Assembly (NCBI RefSeq): GCF_963678635.1
Contig: NC_087063.1
Span: 6,106,386-6,170,385 of the forward strand
Direction of reading: 5' to 3'
Source: Symsagittifera roscoffensis
Lineage: Eukaryota; Xenacoelomorpha; Acoela; Convolutidae
DNA: 64,000 nt
Shown: positions 44,001-51,164 of the stretch, piece by piece
Layout of the letters: the number at the start of each line of letters is the position of its first letter
Numbering within the stretch: the first letter of the stretch is position 1
Notes under the pieces: generated by a model
What the model was told of the DNA's origin: nothing
The model's input: only the letters and a program-made list of their open reading frames with translations
Database searches by the model: none
Position numbers and translations under genes: made by a program

Positions 44001-44150
44001 CGTGAATGGATGGAGACCATGCAGAGGTTGACTGTCACCGAGAGAACAGAGAAGAGGCCAGTGTCCATTCGCAGCCGAAGCGTTGAACGGGATTGCAGGT
44101 CGATCGTCAACCAGCTGGTGACCTCGATGCCGAAAGAAGTATTGTTGTGA
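38073..44150 (+). CDS. gag-pol: E2 Gag-protease-RT-RNase H polyprotein (2025 aa to TGA)
   Basis: The frame is open from about 38013, but the first ATG is at 38073, taken as start. Numbering from there: an acidic/Ser-rich N-terminus; a long coiled coil (about 290-420); a retrotransposon capsid-like region (about 530-720); two zinc knuckles CX2CX4HX4C at C741 and C793, separated by about 40 residues. A conserved-looking linker is followed by the aspartic protease (DTGA, D1103). RT follows, with palm motif FTTLDLGSAFWQ and active site YVDD (D1590, D1591). RNase H has D1738 in DTDAS, then E in KAEM and D in RVDN. All expected catalytic residues are present. The frame ends at a TGA (44148-44150) inside the RNase H-integrase linker; the same frame continues open after it. 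Confidence 0.93.
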   Translation: MQRRDSLGLTTKIPKLSKGSTRKFRTRRSQTSFSSASDAFAEEESTKGQPDLSVSEMKLRSEKNLDGNQRRSAEAEPASETLVDPFDEGERTLIRPDFEPDEVLEREEAERTEETSERPEVEPREEVLYRGMSKSETKSYKWRKEPSHLTSAHSSLAKQSNNAMMSSMSPGEEQTFSKAKKSWKSLYDERMASLPTVGLTSSDDYPEITHPDVNFTPCPRNDMSRKASSTSPTRPMSDGITMGASSTFDRLMTPMSKLRGGASSSTRLQPPLTSSSLGLTPSFGATGDISDMFAGVMNGLDELRRDTTKRIDQVDERAHKGQENLRDELTHVKSQARVDQAQLIRNTDQCLAESLAQANKESEEREARMTREIERLLNDHDNTYAQTMTGLEKKLDAKSDLMMRKLDAILNGSSWQERSNSRERSRNANVGDGTGNSSRTQQGSRTNYEHRNKERPRAAPQRPGWTNPVPPEADATPETRLPTVPQVSSVPDLTTVSQDTTMYASMFEPLNRSLETFITKLSKSTERGERSRRTLKKPKSYKDESDGCIDTWIEVMKLHFEEENLSKKQECSALTSNLEGTALNCVMAKRANERDSARKIFDILLNRFGSGVQGHQAMVKFEKRRQRDEESIDKFLDDLELLRRRSNPDERISERNLAIASKFMDGVRSEELKTMLATHFTLSLDQVPTHDDLRMKSREYLLIKPRAQNRYSNYGNYSGTNTGANSSWYKPRDDMDKRRSCANCGSMDHHVSACSAYKQNMKAIGHFLGDADATEEDHEEYVRGLIMKYGPRCFFCNLEGHFKSDCTQFWDAVADAKHPRHEEALSGVKASRARLMNEAESRRKETTPSTFATKKVKTWPDEVVASNLEAESSSPLKVDYGLAARTALQNVKQDLATKEVEQWVRSELESTDLRESLNVLGKATKVEDKEEPKKQGLKLNVISGKTFGMTKAGTKIMSIISVAGHQVVKNLSEPSEITLIHLDIYADYLKEKDPKLDSRAVRALLTTGGPRLMKVDGHYIDVYGPYPILMNVDGINIYTKAHITDANDQVGRIYIGQEELKVRRIGHNAMLEQDAVHIGCEADLAAHVLDVQGRQLSVKGLLDTGAVVSVMPVKTWTDMGFERSDLIPTNIRLAAANQGAIYVAGRTPIISLQLGGRHLWMSFLVVENLDESDQFILGRDFVRNFDVTIDLNDGLIRIKDPERKYEKRPLNKILINQAKVPIFLDRKVRLKPNQAVVATFRMRNLNELSNDRQVCLVPNPNSKSSAILGRSFSLTQSGLCVSVLLNTEATTVTIQRGKKLGYALPLNTDFLSVENLKKFDVTKCPLHANQECIMKRVIELKSSRKLFSMKSETDDGLSSCSNFPERPTEAELAANRPVLPEIEHLKGKISDKELDSLRAVLDRNADVFSKHKADIGCCNFVEHEIEIEEGSVPHREGARRMTPNKSEACRKEIEMLMEYDMIEPSKSPWACGVVMAKKKGGQLRFCCDFRYLNAVTIKDAYPIPRIDESLSKLGDAKFFTTLDLGSAFWQVPLRKQDREKTGFACELGLFQWKRMSFGLCNATATFQRLMAQALTSVTKKYGNLIMCYVDDVVIATPTLEDHIERLEEVFSCMKQAGLKCKPSKCEILRDSIKYLGRLVDKHGVRPDPEAVEAVLTWKAPKTDTQLMSFLGFANCYREFIKGYADKIYPMQRLMRNKGKKFTWTDEAQVSFENIKRELCEAPVLGMPTEKGMFVLDTDASVVAISGILHQEQEWNGRTVLRPIAYGSKVLSDTEMKYGAPKAEMFAVITFVEKYRAYLGSAPFKLRVDNRALAWLKTYSMDQSYIGRWIVRLDGYHMIIEHRTRDKHQNADSLSKKTEFYERLEEKQANQSEIKDGFSFLDKETYDKLPLTRWLDKSGHPIPGHPDLPVETAAEIKLLARGEPVPLDLLVRSSLVQQELTRLGINSIALLNKTVNVAPDVMGKFRDLLDREVNRHDREWMETMQRLTVTERTEKRPVSIRSRSVERDCRSIVNQLVTSMPKEVLL
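44148..44150 (+). other. In-frame TGA between RNase H and integrase
   Basis: This single TGA separates two halves of what is otherwise one continuous frame from 38013 to 46100. It could be a readthrough stop, a nonsense mutation (for example CGA to TGA), or a real boundary with re-initiation at the first in-frame ATG, 44292. Confidence 0.85.
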
Positions 44151-46100
44151 ACTTCGTTCACTGAATATGGAACATCGAATCAAAACCAAGCTACTGAGGA
44201 AGTCAGGATCAGGTCGAAATCTAGCTTCACGAGGAGAGTGCACTTCACGGATGCAAAAGAGGAATACGAGCCAAGCCCAGATTGTTCGTCCATGGACGAG
44301 ACAATGTCCGGGGAGTCTGACACCTTCGAGCCAGTCAAGGACGTCTCCTCTGATGAGTCAGACACCTTTGAGCCCGTGCAGGACGACTTGTCCGGGGAGA
44401 GGTTGACTAGACCACCTAGGGGCAGAATTTTGTCCGGGGAGTCGGGTTCAAAGCGACCGATAGACAGAGTTTTGTCCGGGGAGTCAAGAAACATCTCAGG
44501 CAACTTGGAATATGATGTTGAGGAATCAGTCGACTCAAGTGTTGACTCGAGACCCCAGTCCTGGGACAACACGTCTGAAACAGCTTCCAACTCCGATATG
44601 TCAGAGATCGCAATCCACTCCTTATTGGTAGACTGGAAGCAGCGTGGGCTGGACCGAGAAACACATCAGGATCCAGACAGGGACAGATACACCTCAGATG
44701 AAGAGGGCACTGTGGTAGATAATGCCGCAGACGAGCTCGAACTGATAGCAGTTTCGAAACGCCCAACCAGATTGCTGCCCCATGGTACGGTCGTCCGTAC
44801 CAATCTGGAACCATCTGTGCAAGAAGCGACGCCTTTGAAAAAGATATGGTGTGTCAAGTTGATGGACGATGCTCATGCTCCGGAGATAATGAGTGGGCAG
44901 ATGAACGTGGTGAAGACGTATTTGAAAGCCAGGTACAGGCTGTCGGATCTCCTAAGGGCTCAACGAAATGATAGAATGACGAGCAGTCTGAAGAGATGGA
45001 TTGAGAATGGAGCACCTGACAAGGGAGACTTGGAAGAAGACAGCTACAAAATCCTGAAGCAATTCTACCTGAAGCGAAACGACTTGTTGTACCTGAATAA
45101 GGACGGAATCGTTGCCTGCAAGCGAAAAGAGGAGGACAAGGTCCTCTATAAATACAATTCAATAGTGTTACCGCAGTTGTACCAGACCGAATTGGTCTTT
45201 CGCTCACATGATCAGATGGGCCATCAAGGCGTGGACAAAGTGTATAACAGGATACAAAAACGATTCGAATGGCTGGGATTGAAGAAGGCTTGTGAGAAAT
45301 GGATAGCCGCATGCCTGTCTTGTCAACAGGCAAAGGATCCCAGGAAACTAAGGTTCCCCCTACAGTCAATAGAATCGGCAGGTTTCAACGAAGTGGTGCA
45401 AATTGATCATCAGAAAATCTGCATGACAGCAACGGGCTATAATCAGGTGCTGGTAATGATCGACCATTTTACGAAGTATGCGGAGGCAGCACCCTGCATG
45501 ACAGCATCGGCAGAAGAAACGTGCGATCATTTGATAAACGTGTGGATAGCAAGGCATGGCTGCCCCATCACGTTCCAATCGGACAATGGCAAAGCATTCG
45601 TAGGTGATCTCACGAAAGAGTTAATGAAAAGGTCGCAGGTAGCGCAGGCCCACTCGACCACTTATCACCCGCAAACGAATGGCCTAGTCGAGAGGCAGAA
45701 TCGCACACTGGTATCCATGTTGAGAGTCTACTGCTCACGCTATATGGATGACTGGGACAAGCACTTGCCGCAAGTGATGGGTGCTTACAACAGCACGGAG
45801 CATTCCACTACGGGAATAAGCCCGCATTTGATGCTGACGGGTCACGAAAAAGCACTCCCATTAACGTTCTTCTACCCTGAATATGAAGGGAAGAGGACAG
45901 CACCGCAAACGTACGTGCGGGACGTTATTAGAAGACAGCAGGACCTTAATGACTTATGCAGGAGGAATACGCAACAGGCGCAAATTAGACAAAAAAGGAG
46001 GTTTGATAAAAGAACAGCCGATGCAAAAGCCTCTCAGTTGGCGATTACGTCTGGGTGTTCCAGGAAGTGGTTCCACCAAAAGGAACCAAGAAACTATTAA
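44151..46100 (+). CDS. pol (IN): E2 integrase (N-terminal and catalytic domains)
   Basis: Same frame as gag-RT after the TGA; the first in-frame ATG is 44292. An acidic 14-residue tandem repeat (..LSGES..) comes first, then the integrase zinc-binding domain (H codon 45207, HX3H..CX2C with CLSCQQ), then the catalytic core with Asp codons 45405 and 45582 and Glu codon 45690. That is 35 residues between the second Asp and the Glu, the retroviral/Ty3 D,D35E arrangement. The core ends in a long helix typical of Gypsy integrases. The frame runs into unrelated residues after about 46028 and stops at 46100, while the true continuation is one frame back (next entry). Confidence 0.92.
   Translation, partial: TSFTEYGTSNQNQATEEVRIRSKSSFTRRVHFTDAKEEYEPSPDCSSMDETMSGESDTFEPVKDVSSDESDTFEPVQDDLSGERLTRPPRGRILSGESGSKRPIDRVLSGESRNISGNLEYDVEESVDSSVDSRPQSWDNTSETASNSDMSEIAIHSLLVDWKQRGLDRETHQDPDRDRYTSDEEGTVVDNAADELELIAVSKRPTRLLPHGTVVRTNLEPSVQEATPLKKIWCVKLMDDAHAPEIMSGQMNVVKTYLKARYRLSDLLRAQRNDRMTSSLKRWIENGAPDKGDLEEDSYKILKQFYLKRNDLLYLNKDGIVACKRKEEDKVLYKYNSIVLPQLYQTELVFRSHDQMGHQGVDKVYNRIQKRFEWLGLKKACEKWIAACLSCQQAKDPRKLRFPLQSIESAGFNEVVQIDHQKICMTATGYNQVLVMIDHFTKYAEAAPCMTASAEETCDHLINVWIARHGCPITFQSDNGKAFVGDLTKELMKRSQVAQAHSTTYHPQTNGLVERQNRTLVSMLRVYCSRYMDDWDKHLPQVMGAYNSTEHSTTGISPHLMLTGHEKALPLTFFYPEYEGKRTAPQTYVRDVIRRQQDLNDLCRRNTQQAQIRQKRRFDKRTADAKASQLAITSGCSRKWFHQKEPRNY
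44295..44505 (+). repeat. 42-bp (14-codon) tandem repeat in the RH-IN linker
   Basis: About five diverged units. The core TGTCCGGGGAG lies at 44305, 44389, 44431 and 44473; the gaps are 84, 42 and 42 nt, with a mutated unit at 44347. They encode MSGESDTFEP, SSDESDTFEP, LSGER, LSGES, LSGES. The core 13-mer equals the terminal polypurine tract of the element. Confidence 0.85.
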
Positions 46101-47554
46101 AGAAATGGCGTGGTCCATTTCAGATAACAGAGGTGCATCAAGGAGGTCGTTTTTATCGGCTGAGCACAGGAAGAGCGGCTCATTACGAGAATATCAAACC
46201 ACACAACGCCTCGTCCGAGGATTGGTGCATTCCAGCGGACATGCAAGAGGGAGACTATTTAATAGTGGATCCTGCTTGTGAAGTGAATGAAAGGGGTACT
46301 CGCGACAAGAACGACGGGAATGAGGTGGTGGACGATTGTGATCTACCACTGGATCTCGAGTTGACTGAGCGAGTAGAGGTGGACGATGAAACTCTACCCT
46401 ATGCCGAAGAAGACTGGGATTGCCCGGAACAAACCGAAATTGACAAAGGAATACAGTCTGACTTTCCGCTCACTATGGAGACACGCCAAAGTAAGAGAGG
46501 AAAAAACCAGAAGAAATACAATCCGTATGGCGAGGACTTCGTTGTAGACCAGATAGTAGTGAGTGATGTCATAGACTCGCTGGTGGGGCTGGACGAGGTA
46601 GCGATGCTAGAAGAAATCGACCTTGTGAACGATATGGATCAAGATTGGATCGACGATCGATCAGAACCGGAAGTGGAGTTCGAACCAGAAGCGGAACAGA
46701 CTCATGAGCAAGAACTAACAAACTTGCGCGTGCTCGAATGGCTCCATGATCTGCCGACAGATCCAAAAGAGACGATCCTGACGATTCAGGACGTCGATAG
46801 AGACGGCGTCAAATACTTCAGTCATGATAATACCGAGTCCAACTGGGTCGCCCCAGATGGTCCTCTACGTGTTCCACAATCCAACCTCGGTCTCCTAGAC
46901 TTTGGGCGATCGACGGGGACGTCGATGGATATTTTTGTCCGGGGAGTGGGGGTAGGACTCACCCACACCGAAAATCTCATAATAAAAAAATTGAAATCGG
47001 CAAGGGAAACCGGAGAACTAGAGACAGAGGGCGAGAATGCTAAGAAACCACCTTTTGGACGAATCTTTGAATCGTATTTTGATCTCCCGAACCAATATTC
47101 GAACAATATCGTTATAACGGACAGCGATTTCATACTCACGGAACGCACGTGCGCCATAGCGATAACTGCGGACGTAAGCTTCAAAACAGCACTAGCGGCC
47201 GACTTTAAAAGAGAGTACAAGAATATCGAGTTTTTGTGGAAACAGAGGCCGGGTGTAGGAGGAATGATAGCGTTGCCCACTGTTGCATCACAGATACCAG
47301 GGAAATATTTGTGTTTTTTGGTTACGAAAGCTACTGATAGGCAACACGTGAATCTCGAGAGCTTGGTATTGGCCTTGACTCGACTTAGGGATTTCCTGGT
47401 TGAGAGAGGTGTGACCTCTCTCTCGTTGCCAGTTTATGATCCCAATAGAGGGAAGCTACACCCGAGAGAGTTGTACGCTCTTGTGCATGTGATATTTTCA
47501 GAGACTGACATAGAGGTTTACTTACATAAAAAATACTATCTGAGCATATGCTAA
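46007..47554 (+). CDS. pol (IN C-term, macro): E2 integrase C-terminal domain fused to a macro domain
   Basis: This frame is open from 46010 and carries the continuation of integrase (GDYVWV.., then KKWRGPFQI, the Gypsy 'GPF' module), so a one-base frame break near 46025-46036 separates it from the core; the A-run at 46025-46028 is the likely spot. A Gypsy-like tail motif (KYNPYGEDFVVD) and an acidic region follow. The last 140 or so residues (about 47100-47550) resemble macro domains of the TARG1/OARD1 type: CAIAITADVSFKTALAADFK (family: hCISxDxxMxxGIAxxFK), a GKYLCFLVTK strand with its Lys, an L..AL..LRDFL helix, VTSLSLP, and a final TDIEVYLHK strand. The usual GCGLD-type ligand loop is replaced by YDPNRGKL, so ADP-ribosyl-hydrolase activity is doubtful, while ligand binding is possible. 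Confidence 0.8.
46935..46947 (+). promoter_or_regulatory. Internal copy of the E2 polypurine-tract 13-mer
   Basis: TTGTCCGGGGAGT here equals the 13-mer directly before the 3' LTR. In this place it is read in a different codon frame (..V-R-G-V..) from the 44.4-kb copies (..L-S-G-E), so the shared sequence is not explained by a shared peptide. It is a candidate central polypurine tract. Confidence 0.5.
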
Positions 47555-47996
47555 GAATTGCGCTCGGCGATAAGTGGTTTTTATTAAGTTGCTCGATAAG
47601 AATTAGAGTCAAGTTTTAGGTTAGGTTTTAGGTACAGTATTAGGGATTAGGTTTTTATATGATAGTATAGGTGTGTGATGTTTATGTGTTTATGTTATGT
47701 TATTGTTATGATATGTTTTATGTTTGTGTCATCAAGGTGACAGCGCTTATTCGTGCTACTCTGACAAAGATAAAGGTGGACGATCCACCTTGGTGCTAAA
47801 TTTTAAATCAGAATTGTGAAGAGAATTTCAATGGAGAGTTTTAAAGAATTGATTGATGTTGCATCCAAAAATGATGGTTCTAAGTCGCGACCTGTTTTTT
47901 AGATCTTGATTGATCGAAAATTGTTTACTGAACACTGAATCAGAGGAGACAGAAAGAAATTACACGACACGACAACAAGAATCAACACGAAAAGAA
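47555..47996 (+). other. Spacer between pol and the 3' gene block, with hairpin
   Basis: Mostly T/G-rich and non-coding (the frame of the next ORF opens near 47910). A perfect hairpin AAGGTGGA-CGA-TCCACCTT lies at 47773-47791. This is the only untranslated gap among the E2 genes and the natural place for a splice acceptor or internal entry signal for the second block. Confidence 0.6.
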
Positions 47997-50075
47997 ATGG
48001 GTGACACGAACGAACTCATGGAATTCCTCTCAGCGTGTCTAGGAGCGACTCTAGACGAGATCTATCAGCGGCTGATCGATTGTGATTTTACACGAGAAGA
48101 CCCGGGGTTGGCGATGTTTGTGGTCGCACTCCTCAATGCACTGGGAAGAGAGGGTCGAGGGAATCGCCCTACAGAAGTCATGTTGATGTTGGCCTTCGGT
48201 GAGTCCGGGACCGCCGAGAGAGGCCGAAACCGATTGATGAGATGGAGGCGCGGAGAGATGTCTGGCCACGACCTGGCTCGTGAGCCAGGACTAGGTGAGC
48301 AAAGGGACCACCGGCTAGGTGAGATGCCCTTGCCCATCCAACCTGCGCAGCCACTCATTGGAGCGAAGAGACAACGTGATGGGCCAGGCCCGTCACACTC
48401 TGTCGACTCTCCAACAGCTGCTCCTCCCCTAAAGAGAGTGAGAGTGAGCGAGATAGAGATCCAGACGTCGGAGACGATTGAGACACTGGAGAAGAAGGAG
48501 AGAGATCAGAGTGAGCTGTGTGCCAAACTTCAGGAGTACAGGGCCATAGCTCGGGAGAGAGACGAATGGAAAAAGAAATTTGAAGATCTGCAGGTGGCCT
48601 ACAAGGAGGATGAGATAAAGCACCTGAAGGAGCTGTATATGGCGAAGGTGAGCCAAGCGTCACCGGAAATTCTGGCGAGCATGAGAGCCTCGGAGGGATC
48701 TAACGACACACGCCCCAGGACAACAGCGCAGGAGCTGTGCGCATCGAGAGGACCTGAGGTTCTGGATTTGCGTGCATCAAGGGGGCCCGAGGCTCCTCAG
48801 CAGACACGACCGTCTGCTTCGAGTCAGAGGTTTACGATACCAGACCCTTCTGACACCTATCTAGCTCCTCAATTTCATGAATCATTTAACCAAGTGGCCA
48901 GAGCCGCGATGGATGAGATCAACAGAGGCACTGAGCGGACACTGGTTAGGATCGTTCCTTCCCAACGTCGTGATCATTCATCAAATAGCTCGGAGCGAAC
49001 AACCCGCACGATAGCGTGTTCTGCGCCTGGTGGAGTCTTTGAGAAGTCTCGCGTGGTAGACATCAGAAAGAATCTGATGGCACGTCATCAGTTCACGCAA
49101 GTGCCAGCCGAGCATCCTCGAGCCTGCCTGAATGACATGAGCTGGAACCCCGCCACGAACGACCAGGTAATTCCCCCAGGGAGTCGCCATTTGATCATTG
49201 GAGACAGTTTGGTGAGAGATCTGAATGAGATCTTCGTCTATGGTCAGACTACCATTCTGTCCTTTGGAGGAGCCTCAGTGGCTCAGGTCATCAAAATGAT
49301 GGAGTTCCAGAGCGAGGATCATTTGGATACATTAATAATAATGCTGGGGACCAATGACGTCTCGAGAGCCCCCGTGACTCCGGAGAACAAGTGGGAACCT
49401 CTATTGGTGTGTCTCTTGAACGAATTGAAAGAAAAGTACAGACCCAAACTCGTGATCCTGTGCACGATACCACCAAATCCTTTGGTGGGCACCATAGCTG
49501 CAGATTTCATGAATGGCAACGTGACGCGGTGGAATGAAATGACCCGCAGTCTGGTGAGAAACAACCCTGGCGAGTTGCGACTCCTGGATCTCGAAAATAT
49601 GCTGCGCATGACTGACCACATCGCGCTCACTAAAGATGAAGTGCACTTCAATACCCAACGAGGGAGGCATTGGATTAATGATGTGTTTCAGACGCAATTG
49701 AGGGAAGCGGAGCAAGAGTCGAGGGCGACCGGTTCTTTGGCTCGGACCAATTCGACCGGAGGGAGTAGAATAAGGGCAACCGTGCCCGAATCCCTCGCCA
49801 ACCGTCTAGGGCCCTTGGCAACGGAGACGGTTGGAGCCGCAACCGTCGCTCCGAGCTCGAACGTGAGAGACAGGCTAGGGACTGCTCCTCCTCCCAGGCC
49901 GCAATCGATTGGAAGCCGACTCGGCAGATCGGTGGAGCAGAACAACAGGAATAACTCCCAGACCGCGTCTAGGAGGAACGATTCGCCTGCCACGACAAAT
50001 CCTGCTTCGACAGCAGGACCGTCTACAAGTACCGTGCCAGCGGAGGGAATCGAATCAGGCAGCAGGCTGCTTTGA
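47997..50075 (+). CDS. E2 SGNH/GDSL-family hydrolase protein (692 aa)
   Basis: ATG 47997 is the first in the frame. An N-terminal helical region (about 1-80) is followed by a Pro-rich stretch and a coiled coil (about 150-220), then a Ser/Arg-rich region and an SGNH hydrolase domain (about 395-560). The signature blocks are all present: LIIGDSLV with Ser404 (block I), SFGGASVAQV (block II Gly), IIMLGTNDVS with Asn453 (block III), and DEVHF with Asp547 and His550 (block V). The catalytic Ser-Asp-His set therefore looks intact, predicting esterase/lipase or acyl-hydrolase activity; the substrate is unknown. A Ser/Thr/Pro-rich tail follows. From family knowledge, SGNH esterases occur in ORF1 of CR1-like LINEs; one in an LTR element is unusual. 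It ends at TGA 50073; the same frame stays open into the next gene. Confidence 0.88.
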   Translation: MGDTNELMEFLSACLGATLDEIYQRLIDCDFTREDPGLAMFVVALLNALGREGRGNRPTEVMLMLAFGESGTAERGRNRLMRWRRGEMSGHDLAREPGLGEQRDHRLGEMPLPIQPAQPLIGAKRQRDGPGPSHSVDSPTAAPPLKRVRVSEIEIQTSETIETLEKKERDQSELCAKLQEYRAIARERDEWKKKFEDLQVAYKEDEIKHLKELYMAKVSQASPEILASMRASEGSNDTRPRTTAQELCASRGPEVLDLRASRGPEAPQQTRPSASSQRFTIPDPSDTYLAPQFHESFNQVARAAMDEINRGTERTLVRIVPSQRRDHSSNSSERTTRTIACSAPGGVFEKSRVVDIRKNLMARHQFTQVPAEHPRACLNDMSWNPATNDQVIPPGSRHLIIGDSLVRDLNEIFVYGQTTILSFGGASVAQVIKMMEFQSEDHLDTLIIMLGTNDVSRAPVTPENKWEPLLVCLLNELKEKYRPKLVILCTIPPNPLVGTIAADFMNGNVTRWNEMTRSLVRNNPGELRLLDLENMLRMTDHIALTKDEVHFNTQRGRHWINDVFQTQLREAEQESRATGSLARTNSTGGSRIRATVPESLANRLGPLATETVGAATVAPSSNVRDRLGTAPPPRPQSIGSRLGRSVEQNNRNNSQTASRRNDSPATTNPASTAGPSTSTVPAEGIESGSRLL
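50073..50075 (+). other. In-frame TGA between SGNH protein and next ORF
   Basis: The frame is open from 47910 to 51164 except for this one TGA. The next in-frame ATG is 50118, 42 nt later, so readthrough, re-initiation or a genuine gene end are all possible. Confidence 0.8.
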
Positions 50076-50117
50076 AATAGATCAGATCCTAGTCATTGGG
50101 GTCAGTATAAGACGGAC

Positions 50118-51164
50118 ATGTCGGCGAAGTTGAATATGAATACCTTGACGTGTCGGGAGGATGCGATGAGAATGACTGGCGGTGAAAGTCCCACAGTGTC
50201 GCGACTTTATCGGATACCGGGTGTGGATTGGCTGCTAGCAGAGCAGGAGAAATTCAGCTCCTCGACCTCACTCCGACATGTAGACCTGGATGGATTACCT
50301 CATGACAATACCTTTGGACCTTTAAACACCCGATCGGTCACCGACGTTCGAGATAGGACCCGGGAAAGGACACCACCTGTGCGCAAGGGCAAGTTCCAGA
50401 CGGAGAACAAGCCCAATAACAAACATCACAAGATGTACAGACAATTCGCTAAACCACCCGGTCAGATGCCGGGCGAGTATTCGAGGGATTACCCCCGAAC
50501 TACAACAGTGGTTGGAGACGATAAGAGATACGGGAACCTGAAGGCCCCAATAGGCGATGGCCTTTTTGCAGCTTATGACCCCTTGGACATGAAGGCTGCC
50601 AAATATCTGGTTGTGGCAGGCTCCGATTATCTCTACACGCCCCGTTCTCTATTCTGGCCCGATGTGATTTTCTTAACGGCGCCTAAACTGGACTGGGGAC
50701 AGGCGATAGGCATGATGATAAGTGTACGGAGAGTGGTCAGCATGGAGCCGCAAGTAATAGTGGTTGCAGGCTCAAATGATCATCTACAAAGCAGAGGCTT
50801 ATTGTCACGTCTGACGGATGGATCGATCCCGAGTAACGAAGTTATAGGGGAGGCGATAATGACACTGCTCTCGGCGATGGCCGAGGTAGAGGCAGCAGAA
50901 AGACAACGTTTCACCATGATTGTGGTGAAGGTGATCTTCGTATTGTCACCAGGCTACGCTGCGTTGCCTGAACCCCTTCAATTTGTGTACACAATGGTCA
51001 CGACGATAGCAGAGGGGATATTTAACGTGATAATTCCTGCCCCAAACAGAGTGTGGACCCGGACAATTACTATCCGTCCCGATCTGAGCTTCCCGCCGTT
51101 TGGGCTGACATTTCGAATGCCATACAGGGGCTCAGAGATTGTAGCACAACTCGATTGGTGCTAG
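50118..51164 (+). CDS. E2 degenerate SGNH-like protein, N-terminal part
   Basis: It follows the SGNH gene in the same frame. After a basic N-terminus, residues about 155-310 repeat the layout of an SGNH fold: KYLVVAGSDYL where block I would be, a G-containing helix (DWGQAIGMM), QVIVVAGSNDHLQSRG matching block III (GTND), and VKVIFVLSPGY as the next strand. The catalytic Ser context and DxxH are not seen, so this is probably a non-catalytic relative of the neighbouring hydrolase. The last 38 or so residues (after 51050) are out of frame: the true continuation is in the next entry, and the GTGT at 51051-51054 suggests a 2-base slip. Confidence 0.7.
   Translation: MSAKLNMNTLTCREDAMRMTGGESPTVSRLYRIPGVDWLLAEQEKFSSSTSLRHVDLDGLPHDNTFGPLNTRSVTDVRDRTRERTPPVRKGKFQTENKPNNKHHKMYRQFAKPPGQMPGEYSRDYPRTTTVVGDDKRYGNLKAPIGDGLFAAYDPLDMKAAKYLVVAGSDYLYTPRSLFWPDVIFLTAPKLDWGQAIGMMISVRRVVSMEPQVIVVAGSNDHLQSRGLLSRLTDGSIPSNEVIGEAIMTLLSAMAEVEAAERQRFTMIVVKVIFVLSPGYAALPEPLQFVYTMVTTIAEGIFNVIIPAPNRVWTRTITIRPDLSFPPFGLTFRMPYRGSEIVAQLDWC

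Noticed and set aside
44148-44150. TGA recoded as tryptophan throughout the genome
   Set aside because: E1 and the spliced host exons use TGG for Trp, and frames end sensibly at TGA, so there is no sign of a variant nuclear code.
44180-44814. Antisense ORFs within E2 pol (and similar minus-strand frames at 23-26, 38-50 and 55-57 kb)
   Set aside because: They lie opposite strongly supported coding sequence and read as low-complexity shadows.
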